A DNA stretch of 64,000 nucleotides, taken from NCBI GenBank assembly GCA_015680685.1, contig MNCI01014292.1, positions 229,281 to 293,280 on the forward strand. The letters run 5' to 3'. Within the stretch, counting starts at the first letter, position 1; each line of letters begins with the position of its first letter. Under the pieces are notes generated by a model. That model saw only the letters and a list, made by a program, of their open reading frames with translations, was not told the origin of the DNA and made no database searches. The translations under genes were made by a program, and so were the position numbers. Positions 51,049 through 63,110 of this stretch are shown piece by piece. Origin of the DNA: Gnetum montanum (Eukaryota; Streptophyta; Gnetopsida; Gnetales; Gnetaceae).

Positions 51049-52918
51049 ATGTCTTCTTCTCATAGGCAAGATGGATCCAACCCATCCGTGTTGCAGGAAT
51101 GTTAGGTGGTATACATGCATCCGGATGAATATGTCCCTAACTTTATCTTTATCCTACATCAGGATGAGCATCTACACTGGTGGGACATGCAGGGAAACAT
51201 CATATTATTGCTTGACCAATCAGCTCCTGGAATGTTGTTTCACAATCTTACCAGACTAGGCATTTAGGACCGCAGTTTGGAATACATCATGGAGGACCAT
51301 GACTACTAGGACTATCGTCCAACTGAGGCACAACATGTATGAGACCAGTAGTAGGTAGAATGACACAAACACATGAAGGGAATATAGTTCAATAACCCCT
51401 TATTCTTGCAAGAACTGCATGACAATGAGGAACCTTTCTTTCATGATTCCCATTCAGTCAAACCTCCTCCAATGCATTAGATCATTCAGTTCATCATTCA
51501 AAGCAAGAAATCAAGTGACTGGGACCCCTAGGAGGATGGTGGGTTGTGCAAGAAAGATCATGGTAAAAGCTAGGATGGATGTGAAGATCAGGGCCGTCAT
51601 TAGAGTAGAGGAGGAGATCAACACTAGGGCAATGGTGATTCCCCTCCTTCTTTTCCATCCTCTCGCTCCACTCTATCTTCACCTAGTTCTGATTTCGATT
51701 GGAATTGTGGTAGAAAGGATCAGGGTGGTGGTGATCACAAGGGCTGAAGGGAATGACATGAGGAAAGACGTGACCAATCACGTGAGTCTCACCATCAAGA
51801 AAGAAGAGGCAGCTAAAATCATCATAGACATCATGGTCTTTAGCAAGACTATGACTCAGTTAAGCCACTGTTGGCTACTTGAAGTATGCTTAATATTGTG
51901 GAGGTAGTTCAAATCCCTAGTAGGCACTTAAAAGATAGTCGGATCAAGCACATTGACATGAACAACATCCACAAATTTGAAGGGGGATATAATTGTGATC
52001 CATAGACTCACTTGCAAGAATTTCATGATGCTTGCACCTTGCAGAACATAGATAATGATTAGTAGAAACTTAAGCTATTTCCCTGCACACTCATCAAAGA
52101 AGCGGAAAGCTGGTACCGGTCTCTAGAGTAGGAAGTAATCAGGAGATGGAGTATGATGCTAGAAATTTTTAATGCCAAGTATCAAACCTACTCCAGAGTG
52201 GCTAACTTGAGACACCAAATCCAAGGATGGAAGCAAGGTGGTCATGAACCCTTGGATGCAACCATGAGCAGATACTACTCATTGTTACATCGATGTCCTA
52301 GTCATGGCTATTTTTAGTGGGCACAGCTCCACCATATCATTGATGGGCTTTGCTTTGAAACTAGCAAGATCCTTGGCCTGTACACCCAAGGACACCTATC
52401 GGAGCTAAGGGCCTATCAATTGCAGTACTTAATTGAGCAAGTGGCTAAAGAAAAGTGGGAACTAAGAAAGAAAGAAAGTACATAAGAGTATAATTTGGAT
52501 CCTTCCATCTAAAAGGGGGAAGTCTGGTTTTGTGAAGATGAGGAAGAATCACCCCTGCATGCAGAGGTAAAGTATAAAACCTTGCCCCTACAAAAATTTT
52601 CTTTTGAAATATCGGCCAAGGTTGACAAGATGTGGGACTCCTTGGATAAAAAATTTCAAAATGTTCTGAAAATTGCAGAGTCCAAAGAGCAAAGTAATGA
52701 TCATGATCAGCAAAGCAGAAAGAAAGCTAAATGTGCCTATCATAAAGGTAAGGGAAAAGTTACTATAGCAGAATAGGTTGTAGACTCTGATACAGAAGAT
52801 GATGAGTGTGACATATGCCAATACGAACATCCTAAGGGGTTTTGTCCCATGGTGTCACATCTACAAGAGTCTGGGGTGTATGCATTAAATCCTTGCTTGG
52901 CAAAGAGGCAAACACCCT
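51049..52918 (+). pseudogene. gag of element E
   Basis: Start 'MSSSHRQDGSNPS' at 51049. The N-terminal part has 'VVYMHPDEYVPNF' and 'LHQDEHLHWWDMQGN'. Between about 51420 and 51930 it is Arg/Ser-rich with frame breaks. The core (about 51958-52520) has 'HLQEFHDACTLQN', 'KLKLFPCTLIKEAESWY', 'EPLDATMSRYYSLLHRC' and 'YLIEQVAKEKWELRKK'. The C-terminal part has a basic stretch 'QQSRKKAKCAYHKGKGK' and then 'CDICQYEHPKGFC', a CX2CX3HX4C zinc-knuckle-like motif. Several stops are TAG where Gln or Trp is expected. Confidence 0.8.
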
Positions 52919-53588
52919 GAAGATTTCCTTACCCACAAGGCAACCCCAGGCAGTTCCACCAGCAATAAGGTTATTATCCAAGTGGAGCATCGTCACATCC
53001 TTATGAATATTTCTAGTAATGGTAGCATCCACAATCATGGGGGATGCCACCTCCAAGGTATTAGTACCCTTATCGGTAGCCAGATCCTTATGGGTACTAT
53101 GTTCAACAACCAGACTCCCCGTGGGACTCTTCTAGTCACGTAACTTTTCAAAATCATTACTACCCCCTGGAATACTTCTGAACACAATATCCATCACCTA
53201 GGGTGAGAACCCACATCTCTACCATCCTCCATCACCTTCTCCTACTATTCCTACTCATCAACACCCCACTCAGCTATTGCCTACTCCACATATGCAGGGG
53301 GAAATACCATCACAGCCATAGCAACATAATGCTACAAGGGCTATCAACTTACAATCGGCTTTTTAGTTGAGTGGATCAAAAGTGAAACCATGGAAATGTC
53401 CCTTTTTCTAACCTAATAACCCAAACATACCCTCACACACACCTGTGGCTAATACCTCTAAACCTCCAATCTTCTTCACCATCCAATCTTTTGAGCAACC
53501 TTCAAACCAAACACCTCCTAACGTACAAACCATCATGCTCACACACACTGTGATGGACTAGATAAAGGTAGGTCATCTTCCTTGAAAA
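52919..53588 (+). pseudogene. gag-protease linker of element E
   Basis: Low-complexity frame rich in Pro, Tyr, Gly, Gln and Ser ('YPSGASSHPYEYF', 'PYGYYVQQPDSPW', 'NHYYPLEYF'), with several stops. It probably belongs to the same polyprotein and has no catalytic motif. Confidence 0.55.
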
Positions 53589-54317
53589 TTGACTGATCTA
53601 GGGAGCCCCCTCATCTATCTTCAAGTGGCAGGAAATGAGCCATGTAAAGCTCTTTTGGATTCAGGGTCAGGAGTCAACTTAATTTCACATGACATGTACA
53701 AGACTTGGAACCTACTCCCATTAAAGAAGAGCAACATTCGGCTTGAGTTGGTAGACCAATCCATTACTATTCCCTTAGGTTTGGTAAAATACATTGTGAC
53801 CACCATTTGTCAGTGGTCCTATCCTACTAACTTCCTGGTCATCTATGTTGAGAATTGCAAGGGGAACTTTCCAATCATAATGGGAAGAGCCTGGTTGAGC
53901 ACATTGGATGTATGATTAGGACTTTGAGATCTTTTCCTTGAAATCTCAAAAGAAAATCCTTTTGGAAAGATCAAGAAGAAGTGGATCCCATGCATTGCGT
54001 ACAGTGACTTTGGGTGCAACTATGTGCAGTAACTATGGTATGCTAAGCGGACATCTATTCAAGCATGTAGTCCATGTGCTGAAGAATCACAAGTTCAACG
54101 ATGCTTATACGTAGTAGCCACAAATCAAGAAGGCACCTAGTGGCTGACCGCTAACTCTAATAGTAGCACCTTATGCATGGAACCATTTGAGAGGCTTGTA
54201 TGTGCCTATGTAGAGAGCATGAATGATTTGGAAAAGGTCCATCAACAAGTCTTCACTGTTGATGAATGTGATGATTGGGGAAAGTTACAGATCCCTAAGA
54301 TTTTTAAATAGGATCCC
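53589..54317 (+). pseudogene. Aspartic protease of element E
   Basis: 'KALLDSGSGVNLIS' has the active-site Asp-Ser-Gly intact, and 'FPIIMGRAWL' is the second-half motif. The frame is open from 53589 to 53915 and then broken. 53930-54317 is a linker toward RT containing 'VCAYVES' and 'QVFTVDE' with stops. It would cut the polyprotein in the particle. Confidence 0.82.
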
Positions 54318-55800
54318 TTGGAACTTAAATCTTTACCAGCCAATTTAGAATATGCATTTTTAGAGAATGGCAAACGAGTAATTATCAATGCCAAACTTGC
54401 TCCTAAAAAAAAGAAGAAGTTGCTAAAGGTGATGAACAAATGGGAGGCCACTTTTGCATGGTCCTACCTTGAATTAACAGGAGTTGATCCCAGGGTATGT
54501 CAACATCAGATTTATATCGACCCCTCCATGAAGCCACAATGACAACAACAAAGGCGGTTGAACCCCAAACTGAAGCAAGTAGTCAAGGATGAAATTGAGT
54601 AGTTGCTGAAGGCGAGGTTCATCTATTCCATTGTGGATAGCGAATGGGTTAGCCCACTCATTATTGTGCCAAAGAAGGATGGAAAATGGAGGGTCTGTAT
54701 AGATTCCTGATTGCTAAATATGGCTACCTTCAAGGATCACTTCCCGCTATCATTTGTGGACCAAGTGTTGGATACCATTGTGGGGCATTGTTACTATAGA
54801 TTTTTGGATGGTTATAGTGGCTATAACCAAATCCAAATCACACTAGAAGACTAGGCTAAGATAACATTTACAAGTCCTTGGGGAACTTTCGCATATAAAA
54901 AGATGCCCTTTGGCCTGTGCAATGCTCTTGTAACTTTCCAATGCCTTGTCCTTAGCATCTTCCAGCAAAAAATTGGCAATGGGGTATAAGTCTTCATAGA
55001 TGACTTCTCTACCTATGGGACAATGTTTGAAGAAGCCTTGGACCACCTTGAGCAAGTTCTGAAAAGATGTGTGGAAACTAATCTACTACTCAACTAGCAA
55101 AAGAGCCACCTAATGGTCCAAGAGGGTATTGTTTTAGAGCACCATATTTCATAATTAGGGATTAGTGTAGATCATAAAAATATTAGGGTCATCCAAGGAA
55201 TCACCAGTCAACCAAGCACTGTAAAAGATGTTTGGTCATTCCTTGGTCACACTGGTTACTACCGATGCTTCTCTGAAAATTTTTTAAAGATCGCCAAGCC
55301 ATTGGTAGAACTCACAAAGAAGGATGCTCTGTTTGTCTAGACCAGGGAATGTGAATCTGCATTCCAAACACTTGAACAAAAAATTGTAGAGACTCTAATT
55401 CTATGGGTACCTAATTGGTCCAGATCCTTCCACATCATGACAGATGCATCCAACTATGCATTGGGAGTTATGCTTACATAGTGGGATGACCAGAAACATC
55501 CATACTATATCCATTGTGCAAGCTGCAGCATTGTGGGTGCTTAGCTCAACTACACCACTAGTGAAAAGGAATTAATGGCAGTGGTGTTCGCCTTGGAAAA
55601 ATTTCGACACTATGTGCTCAAGTACAAGGTGTTTGTGCATACTGACCAAAGTGCCATCCAGTTCTTGATGAACAAACCAATGGTGAGCCCTCGTATCATA
55701 CGGTGTCTTGTGATTTTTCAAGAATTTGACCTCACTATGATAGATAGGAAGGGAACTAAGAATGTGGTTGCTAACCACTTATCTCAGTTGTGATGGGATA
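54318..55800 (+). pseudogene. Reverse transcriptase and RNase H of element E
   Basis: One frame with about a dozen stops, mostly TAG. RT: 'FAWSYLELTGVDP', 'WVSPLIIVPKKDG', 'FLDGYSGYNQIQI', 'MPFGLCNA' and the active box 'VFIDDFSTYG' (about 54988-55017), then 'VWSFLGHTGYYRCF'. RNase H: 'MTDASNYALGVML' with the catalytic Asp, 'TSEKELMAVVFALEKF' with Glu and 'VHTDQSAIQF' with Asp, ending 'VVANHLSQL'. All three acidic positions are present. There is no second RNase H, unlike B and C. Confidence 0.88.
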
Positions 55801-57170
55801 ATGTAGAAGAGGAGGAGCAACTCTTCGACTAATTTCCAGATGAACTCCTCTTCACTAGAGTCATTGATAAGCAGATGTCCAAAGAATTGCCTTGGTTCAT
55901 CCACATCCTTACCTATCTCATAGCCCAAGAATTACCCAAGGAGTGGGACCATGAGTAGAAACAACAGTTTCTCCATAAGGCCAAGCACTTCATGGAAGTC
56001 AACAAACACCTTTATAAGGTGTGTGCAGAAGGCTTGGTTTGATGGTGCATCCCTAATGATGATACACTGTGCATCCTTCAAGATGCTCATGAGGGCCTTT
56101 GTGGGGGCCACTATGCTAGATGATGCATGGCCATTAAGATCTTGCTTGCAGAATCTTACTGGCCGACATTCTTCAGGGATGCACAATGGTTTACTTGCTC
56201 TTGTGAACGATGTCAGAGAGATGGAGGAATGACTGCATGAATGGAGGAACCTCAACAGTGGATCCAACCGCTAGAACTCTTCGATATTTGGGGCATCGAT
56301 TTCATGGGTCCCATCAGACCCATGTCCAATAGGAAGGTGTAGATCATCATTTCGATTGACTACTGCACAAAGTGGGTGGAGGTGACAGCCATCATCAATT
56401 GTTCTTCAAACATAGCCTTATGATTTGTCCAATAGCAAATCATAAATAGGTTTGGAGTGCCACGTGCACTCATCTCAGACAATGGAAGTCATTTCAACTA
56501 TACCACTTTTCGTAAACTCATGCAATACTTGGGGGTTGACCATAAATTTACAATACCTTATCACCCCCAAGCCAATAGGTAAGCTAAAGTCACCAATAGG
56601 GAGATTACCAAAATACTCACTAGAACCATAAGAAAATATAGGAGGGATTGGAGCACAAAGTTTAACGATTCCCTTTGGGCCTATCGCTCCACCTGGAAAC
56701 TTTCTATAGGTTAATCTCCTTACAAGTTAGTGTACAGAAATCTACCGAAACTTCCAGTCCAGGCAGAACTCTAGATACTATCTACAACTAGTGACTTGGG
56801 CCTTGACTTGCCACTAGCACAATGAGAATGACTTATTAACTTAAGTGTGCTAGATAAGAATCAACTAGTGGTCCTATCATCAAATGAGATACACAAGGCC
56901 TATAATAAAAAATGGCATGATCTTAGGATTTGGAAGGTAACATTTTGATGTGGAGATAAGGTACTCTACTGGGACCCCACACACATACCACAACTTACCA
57001 AGTTTCAAATACTATGGGAGGGATCTTATATTGTCTTCGAAACCTTCCCATCTGGGGCCTTGCTTATACAAAAATCTAAGGACCCCACGAGAACATAGTT
57101 AGTCAATAGGCAACAATTAAAACCTTTCTGTGAACTCCATCAAACTAGTGCTACTACCATATCATCATAG
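55801..57170 (+). pseudogene. Integrase of element E
   Basis: Zinc module 'HEGLCGGHYAR' ... 'CERCQRDGG' (HHCC), core 'FDIWGIDFMGPI' (Asp 1), 'CTKWVEVTAI', 'LISDNGSHFN' (Asp 2) and 'IPYHPQANR' followed by a stop and 'AKVTNREI' (Glu region lost or altered). The C-terminal part has 'DSLWAYRSTWKL', 'SPYKLVYR' and 'ILWEGSYIVFETFPSGALLI'. Many stops. It ends near 57170. Confidence 0.88.
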
Positions 57171-57386
57171 GGATAACCTTGTTCCACTTTTTGGGTCTCC
57201 TCCTTCTAGCCTAGTCATGGGGGAGACCATTCTCCATGCTAACCCACTCTACTAAGCTCCTCACTATTTTTGAAAATTTTTTGTTTTACACTTTTTTGTT
57301 TTACAACATCGTTCGTATGTTTGCTCATTCTTACTTAGTTTTTCTTTCTTTATTTACTTTTCTATTTGTTTGTTTGTTTATTTATA

Positions 57387-57407
57387 TGTGTGTGTGTGTG
57401 TGTGTGT
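57387..57407 (+). repeat. TG dinucleotide microsatellite
   Basis: About ten TG units after a TTTG-rich stretch. Confidence 0.9.
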
Positions 57408-58797
57408 TTAATTTCTAGTTGCTTACTAAAAAACTATCTTATTATCATCAAATGTACTGGTGCGGTTGTTTCTCGTTGCGATGGGTTACGTGAAATGATC
57501 CACCTTTTATATCTTGCTCTCACCCTTGCATTGTTATTCTATGAAATTATGTATACTTTCATCTCATAAAAAAAGTAGTGAGTCCACGTCATCCACCCAT
57601 TCATCCCCTCCATGGTTTTCCTCCTTTTGGAAACATGCAAACCCCCTTCTTAAAAAAATTTTAATTAATTTGTGATGTGTCTATTTTCCAGACTTGGGGT
57701 TGACCCAATGGTTTGGATCGGGTGTGACTTCAAGGGGAATGCAACGTTTGTCCTACTTTGCTGTTCCCTAGTTTGTGAAAGTGTCCTCATGAATTTTCTT
57801 AGCACTTTAAGTCCTCTCATACTCAGAAGTTCCTTGCCAATTTGGCATTGCATGTTGTGGTCCTCATTGGAAAAATTAAAAAAAACATGAGGATTCAAAG
57901 CATACCCCTTGGCCAAATGCATGCAAAAATTTAGGGGTCTTTGCATGGTGTGGTTCCCATAAAAATAAACATAAAAATAAAAATAATAACTATATGGGAA
58001 TTCAAAGCACACCCCTTAGACCCCCTCTAATGGGCCACAAGCACTAGTTATGGGACTTGCTTTGTCCCCTCTAACTTCATCTCATTTTCACTTCCTGTCT
58101 CTCACACATGTTGGAGTGGTGGTTATTTGTGCATGCATGCTTAGCCTCCTGGGGATGGACGAGGTTCCTATGATGTCAGTGTATGTGGTTGGTTTTGGGT
58201 CTAAACTCGAGATGGGTCCTACCGTGTCACTAAACCACAAACTTCACATGGGGTTTCATGTGACCAATAATTGGAATTCCACTTCCCACTCCTCTCTCTT
58301 CATCCATTTCTCTCCATGACTCACCTCACTGCTAGTCTTATGTTTTGATGGTCTATTGTGATTTACGTGAACTCCCAATGATTTAGCAGGTTCTCATGGA
58401 TGTGAGTATTAACTCGTGATCACCTTTTGTTGATTCCGATGCCCACGAACTCTAGTGTTGACAATATGCAAGGGCTACTAAGACTACTGCTTGCTATGGG
58501 AAGGACCCATTTGCATATCCCTTGGTTTTGTTTGTTAGTCTCCCATCCTCTTGATATTGTTGGTTGATTGTTTCTGCACTAACCATTGCACAACTTCTTC
58601 TTTGCAGAGTTCTATCTCACGAAATTCTCCAACATTTGACTCTTTTTCTAACCCCAATTACCTTCCTCTTTCTATCAGCCGAGTCTCGGTCTCTTAGCTC
58701 TTAAACCATCCCAATTTTTTATTTTAATTAAACCATCCCAATTTTGTGTTTCGGGCTTTTTCTTCTTTGGTCAATGCTATTCAACATTTGCACCACC

Positions 58798-58958
58798 NNN
58801 NNNNNNNNNNNNNNNNNNNNNNNNNNNNNNNNNNNNNNNNNNNNNNNNNNNNNNNNNNNNNNNNNNNNNNNNNNNNNNNNNNNNNNNNNNNNNNNNNNNN
58901 NNNNNNNNNNNNNNNNNNNNNNNNNNNNNNNNNNNNNNNNNNNNNNNNNNNNNNNNNN
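58798..58958. other. Assembly gap (161 N)
   Basis: A run of N. It falls where element D carries the U3-like, TATA-bearing stretch, so a repeated sequence may have collapsed here. Confidence 0.99.
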
Positions 58959-59116
58959 AGGCCTTATTATTTTTATTTCCAAGCCCTCAACTATACTTTG
59001 GAAAATCTAATGGGATGCACGTGCCAGTATCATAACTTGGTCAAAATGAGAAGGTGTATGAGTGTCATTTCAAGAAACTTGTGCACATTTTAATTCATGG
59101 TTATGCTTGATTGGAG

Positions 59117-61972
59117 ATGGAACCCAAATCAAGGCATCCAAGGGGAGAAGGACCATCCCAACCAATGGACAAGAGACCAAGAACAGGAAGAGGACGAGGT
59201 GTGCAATATCTATAGCATGCGGAGGGCTCACATGCAACTAGTCCCCTCTACGAAGGACCTGTTGTGAAATCTATTCATCAGATTCTTGAAGAGGAGATCC
59301 CCAGCGAACAATCGCAAGGGGATGAGACTTTGGTGGTAGCGCCGCGACTTGAGGTCAGCCTGACCCATGCATGTCTTGATGCTATTAGGTCGAGGGAGGT
59401 GCCACTAATGATCCTGCAAGAGTTTAACTTCGGACCATTTCTAGAGAATGCACCAGAAGAAGTGAAGACCTAATTGCAAAGCTCTCCTATGTGCTCAATC
59501 ATCACATCCAGTGGTGAATGGTACCTAGGAGAGACATACCTCTTCTGGATGAATCAACAACCAGGGTCCAAGGTAAGAATAAAAGACATATATGTCTCTT
59601 ACTTTACGGAAGCAATTTCACAAGCTCTGGGATTGCCAGAGACCAGAGCTGATGTGGCGGAGATTCCTAAACAAGTAGATCCCGAGGTAAAAGTGGAATG
59701 GATCAAGCGATGCTATGGAGTAGAATGTAAGGAGTTTAGAACTTTAACCACCACAAAGAGGGTATACTCAAAAATTATGTCTTACCACTTGAATCCAACT
59801 ATAAGACCTAGCAAGATCACTACCTTCTCTGCTCGTGCATGTATTTCTATAAGTAGGAAATTTCCAATTAGCCTTACAAAATTGCTATTTCTGGAGATTC
59901 AGAAAATATTTGCTAAAAGTGAATGTGGAAGGTAGGATCTATCCTTTCCCTGCTTAATTAGGAAATTGTGAAAATGGGTAGGAATAGCATGATATGCCAA
60001 TGACACACTTCGGCATGCCCCAATTGCCTCATGATGGGAGATGATGAAGGATAGGACTCCAGCCACCACATGACTTGAGGAAGAGTAGCAACCACCTTCA
60101 CTACCTATACAAACAATGAGGTTGGGCTCACAGATAATCGCAGAACAGATACATGAAATTTAATAATCACTCTTGAGCCAATAAGAGCAATCGATAGGAA
60201 ATGGTGGAGGGGAAGACACTTCAATCTATTGCCTTGTGATGAGCCATCTAGAGTAAGTGGCTCGATCGATGAGTCTACTAGAGGGAGCAGGGTTGATGTT
60301 TTCTATTGCCTAGACACAAGTACCTACAAGAACTGACCCTAGTGTTTGAGAAGTAACAGCCTCCACCTAATAAATATTTTCTAAAATTTTAGGAAATGCC
60401 ACTACTTTTTTGGTATGCTTGGAGGATGGAGAGGGGGAGATTGTCCTGGTGATGCAACACTAGGAATAAAAAATTATGGCTGAGGTGGTTGCTAACATGA
60501 TTGCTACAACCCTTAATGCATTGGTGATGCCTATACCATATGTACATGTACTTGAAAATGTACAGATGTCCACAAGAACTTCACGTAGTAGGATCAACAT
60601 AGTCCAACATGAAGAATTGTTGGATCGATTGGTGGGAAATGGGCAACTACTTCTAGATGTCTTTGATCTTCTGGATAACATTACTACAACCCAGTTGGAG
60701 TTACTCTTAGCAAGGGGAAAGTTTCTCATCTTAGAGGGGCAACATGAAGTAGCTCAAGCGAATTGTCAACGCTTGGCAATGGAAGTTGCCCAATTAAGAG
60801 CCCAACTTGCTGATCTAGCTCTTCTCAACTATGAACTCACTAGAGATGAAGCTTTTCAACAACTTCAAGCCAAAATGCAAATGGTTGAGGATGAGTGAGA
60901 GTCCACGATCTTTGAAAAGTTCTTGATAGACACTCATGCATATCATCTAAACAAGTACTTGGTGAAAGTTTTCTAGGAGAATGTTAGGTTGATTGCGGAA
61001 GTTCATCACTTGTGCAATGTTGTTGTTGAAAATCAACACATGAAAGAATTCATCCACCAACAGTAGGAGGAGCTAGCTAGGGTAAACACAGATGAGAGGA
61101 GATTGGCTATTGAAAATTGTAATCTATCTATGGAGGAAGTTCAGGCCTTGCAACAGAAATTAGCTATCGAAATTGCTTCTTATAAAAATGAAGCCCTTAA
61201 GTTTGAAAAAGTTAAAAATCACTACAGGGACCAAGTGGGATTATAGAAGGAAGTAAATGAAAAGGAGATTTAGGTCACAAAGGCTAAACTATACCAAGCT
61301 CTCCAGCAGCTCTGAGAAGGAGGTGAGATGTGGCAACCCATCTTCGATGGATTGAACACCTACAACCAGGCTAAGATCCACCTCAAGGAGCTCAAATTTA
61401 AGAGATGATAGAATACATGGAGTTGGAAAACCTTTGTTATGCAAACCTGGCTATGCTAATAGTTGGAAGGCCATGGTATGACCTAGAAAAGTAAGTGGCC
61501 ACCTCGTATTCTTTATATGAGGGCAAGTTCCAAGCACATAAAGTGACGAAACAGAAGTTGGAAATAGCAAATGCAGAACTTGAGGTTCTTTGCACTCATT
61601 TTGAAGGATAATGTGTGGTCACTGAGAACTTGGCCCGATGGATGAATGACTACCAGCAGTTGTGGACATCAATCTGAGTGTTTGATATCAAATGAAAATA
61701 GGTCATTGCCTAGTTTGTCAACTTAAAAGAACTCTTTCTTGCACTTCCATGCCCTTGGGATGTTCTAGTTCTAGCACACGTTGGTGAAGCTGCTTGGACG
61801 GTGAATGATCCCAAAAGTAAAGAAGAGAAAATGAGGGCTCTATTGGAGGCTTTTTGGTTGCCTCTAGAAGTTGCAATTGCTACAGGACAACCATCTTCTA
61901 TGCCATAGCAGCCACATGCACTAGAGGCTAGTGAAGATTCGTCAAAACCACCACCACTAGGGATGATGTGAT
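59117..61972 (+). pseudogene. Accessory ORF3 of element E (about 950 codons)
   Basis: ATG at 59117 after GATTGGAG. A basic leader with 'TGRGRGV' is followed by 'SIHQILEEEIPSEQ', 'LQEFNFGPFLENAPEEVKT', 'SSGEWYLGETYLFWMN', 'VRIKDIYVSYFTEAISQALG', 'KVEWIKRCYGVECKEFR' and 'SYHLNPTIRPSKITTFSA'. From about 60480 comes a long coiled coil ('RLAMEVAQLRAQLADLALLN', then Glu/Lys/Leu heptads to about 61600). The tail is 'CPWDVLVLAHVGEAAW' and 'PPPLG'. No signal peptide or membrane segment, so it is not envelope-like. Its core resembles exon 4 of the antisense genes in B and C. Roughly 20 stops and one or two frameshifts. The 230 bases after it (61973-62200) hold no gene. Confidence 0.8.
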
Positions 61973-62200
61973 CTTCTTTAGCAATTTTTACATCTTTCGG
62001 CACAGTAGAGAATCCAAAATCATTAGGGTGTTTAATTTTGTCTTTGAACACCACCATTTTGTAATTCATTCTTCTCTATACACTCAGGAATTTGATGCAT
62101 CAGTAAAGTCAGTGTCTTTGTAGATGTGTTTCATCATGTGTGTTGTAATAACTTCATACCTTTCAAATTGTAATGAAACTCGAGGATGCATTTTCACTAA

Positions 62201-62212
62201 GTCGTGGGGGTA
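62201..62212 (+). other. Polypurine tract of element E
   Basis: GTCGTGGGGGTA, same as in G (2284), directly before the 3' LTR. Confidence 0.78.
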
Positions 62213-63105
62213 TGATGAAGTGCTCAGTAATCAATGCATCAATTGGGTCGCGTATACGAAGCCCTATATACATGGTCATGTTGATGTGGCCCCATCAACG
62301 CATTTGTCCATGCGTTTACGTGGCCTCGTTTATGTAGAGTCTATTCTAGCTATAAATAAGTGTGCTTCTACTACACTTAGACATATTTTTGAGTAGTTGT
62401 AGCTAGACTCTTATAGTTTTTTCCTGCAAGAGTTAGAATATTTTCCAAGTGCCCACAGTAGGTGTTAGAAAGATGTCCGGCTCTTTATTCGAGCACTAAT
62501 GTACCTGAGCCCATTGGCATGACTGGTAATAAAGATGAACTTTTTAAGCATTCCTTGTAGCATTTGGATTTAATCATTTAAATAGTTTAATATTTCCATG
62601 ATTTTATAATTCCTTAAGTTTTATTGTTATCAATTTATCGTTAGTGCCCTTTTTATATTCAGTAAAAACCATAAGTACAACCATCTCGAACTTAAATCCA
62701 ACACTTGGCAACCCAGTGGTGCTTAATGTCTAGTAACCTAGCAATGGTTAGGGGATGCTCAGGATGTATACAAAAGATGGGATTGGTTGCTTATGCTAGG
62801 GAGAGTTAGGAGATAGAATAGAATAGAATAATTAGAGATGATGCAACATTCCATTTCTTGAATTTCAAGAATTAGATTTTAGAAAATAAGAGAAAAGAAA
62901 TAAAAATCATTTGCCTCAATCTCACTTAACCATCTCATCAAAACACCACAAGTGAGGTTGTGAAGATAACAACCGTTCTAACATAAGGTTTTGCTGGTTA
63001 GAGTTTGGTGTATGCAAGTGCTTACAGTCTGCAGAATTTAATCGAGTCGCATGTGAATGCCCATGATTCACATGGTTGGGCATAGGGGTACCTCGCCACC
63101 CATCA
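62213..63105 (+). repeat. 3' LTR of element E (893 bp)
   Basis: TGATGAAG to CCATCA; collinear with 49983-50884; TATA box at 62351; followed by TSD ACTTG. Confidence 0.92.
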
Positions 63106-63110
63106 ACTTG

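Larger units (their letters stand above)
57171..59116 (+). other. Long spacer between integrase and ORF3 in element E
   Basis: No gene seen in nearly 2 kb. Contains T-rich stretches, a (TG) microsatellite (57387-57407) and blocks shared with D and G, such as TCCACCCATTC, GTGTGGTTCCCAT and GCTATGGGAAGGACCC. It includes the assembly gap. ORF3 starts right after GATTGGAG. Confidence 0.7.
49983..63105 (+). mobile_element. Element E: full-length Athila-like Ty3/gypsy retrotransposon (13.1 kb)
   Basis: Complete, with a perfect TSD ACTTG (49978-49982 and 63106-63110). Order: 5' LTR, primer binding site, gag, protease, RT, RNase H, integrase, long spacer, ORF3, polypurine tract, 3' LTR. The RT box is 'FIDDFSTYG' and protease ends 'IIMGRAWL', both Athila style; there is one RNase H only. 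ORF3 sits where Athila elements carry their extra ORF. All genes contain stops. It contains a 161-base assembly gap. Confidence 0.92.

Noticed and set aside
58728-59093. Reading frames running through the N gap
   Set aside because: They are open only because N codons are not stops.
59117-61972. ORF3 as a viral envelope-like gene because of its position after integrase
   Set aside because: I see no signal peptide, membrane segment or cysteine-rich ectodomain. It has a basic N-terminus and a long coiled coil.
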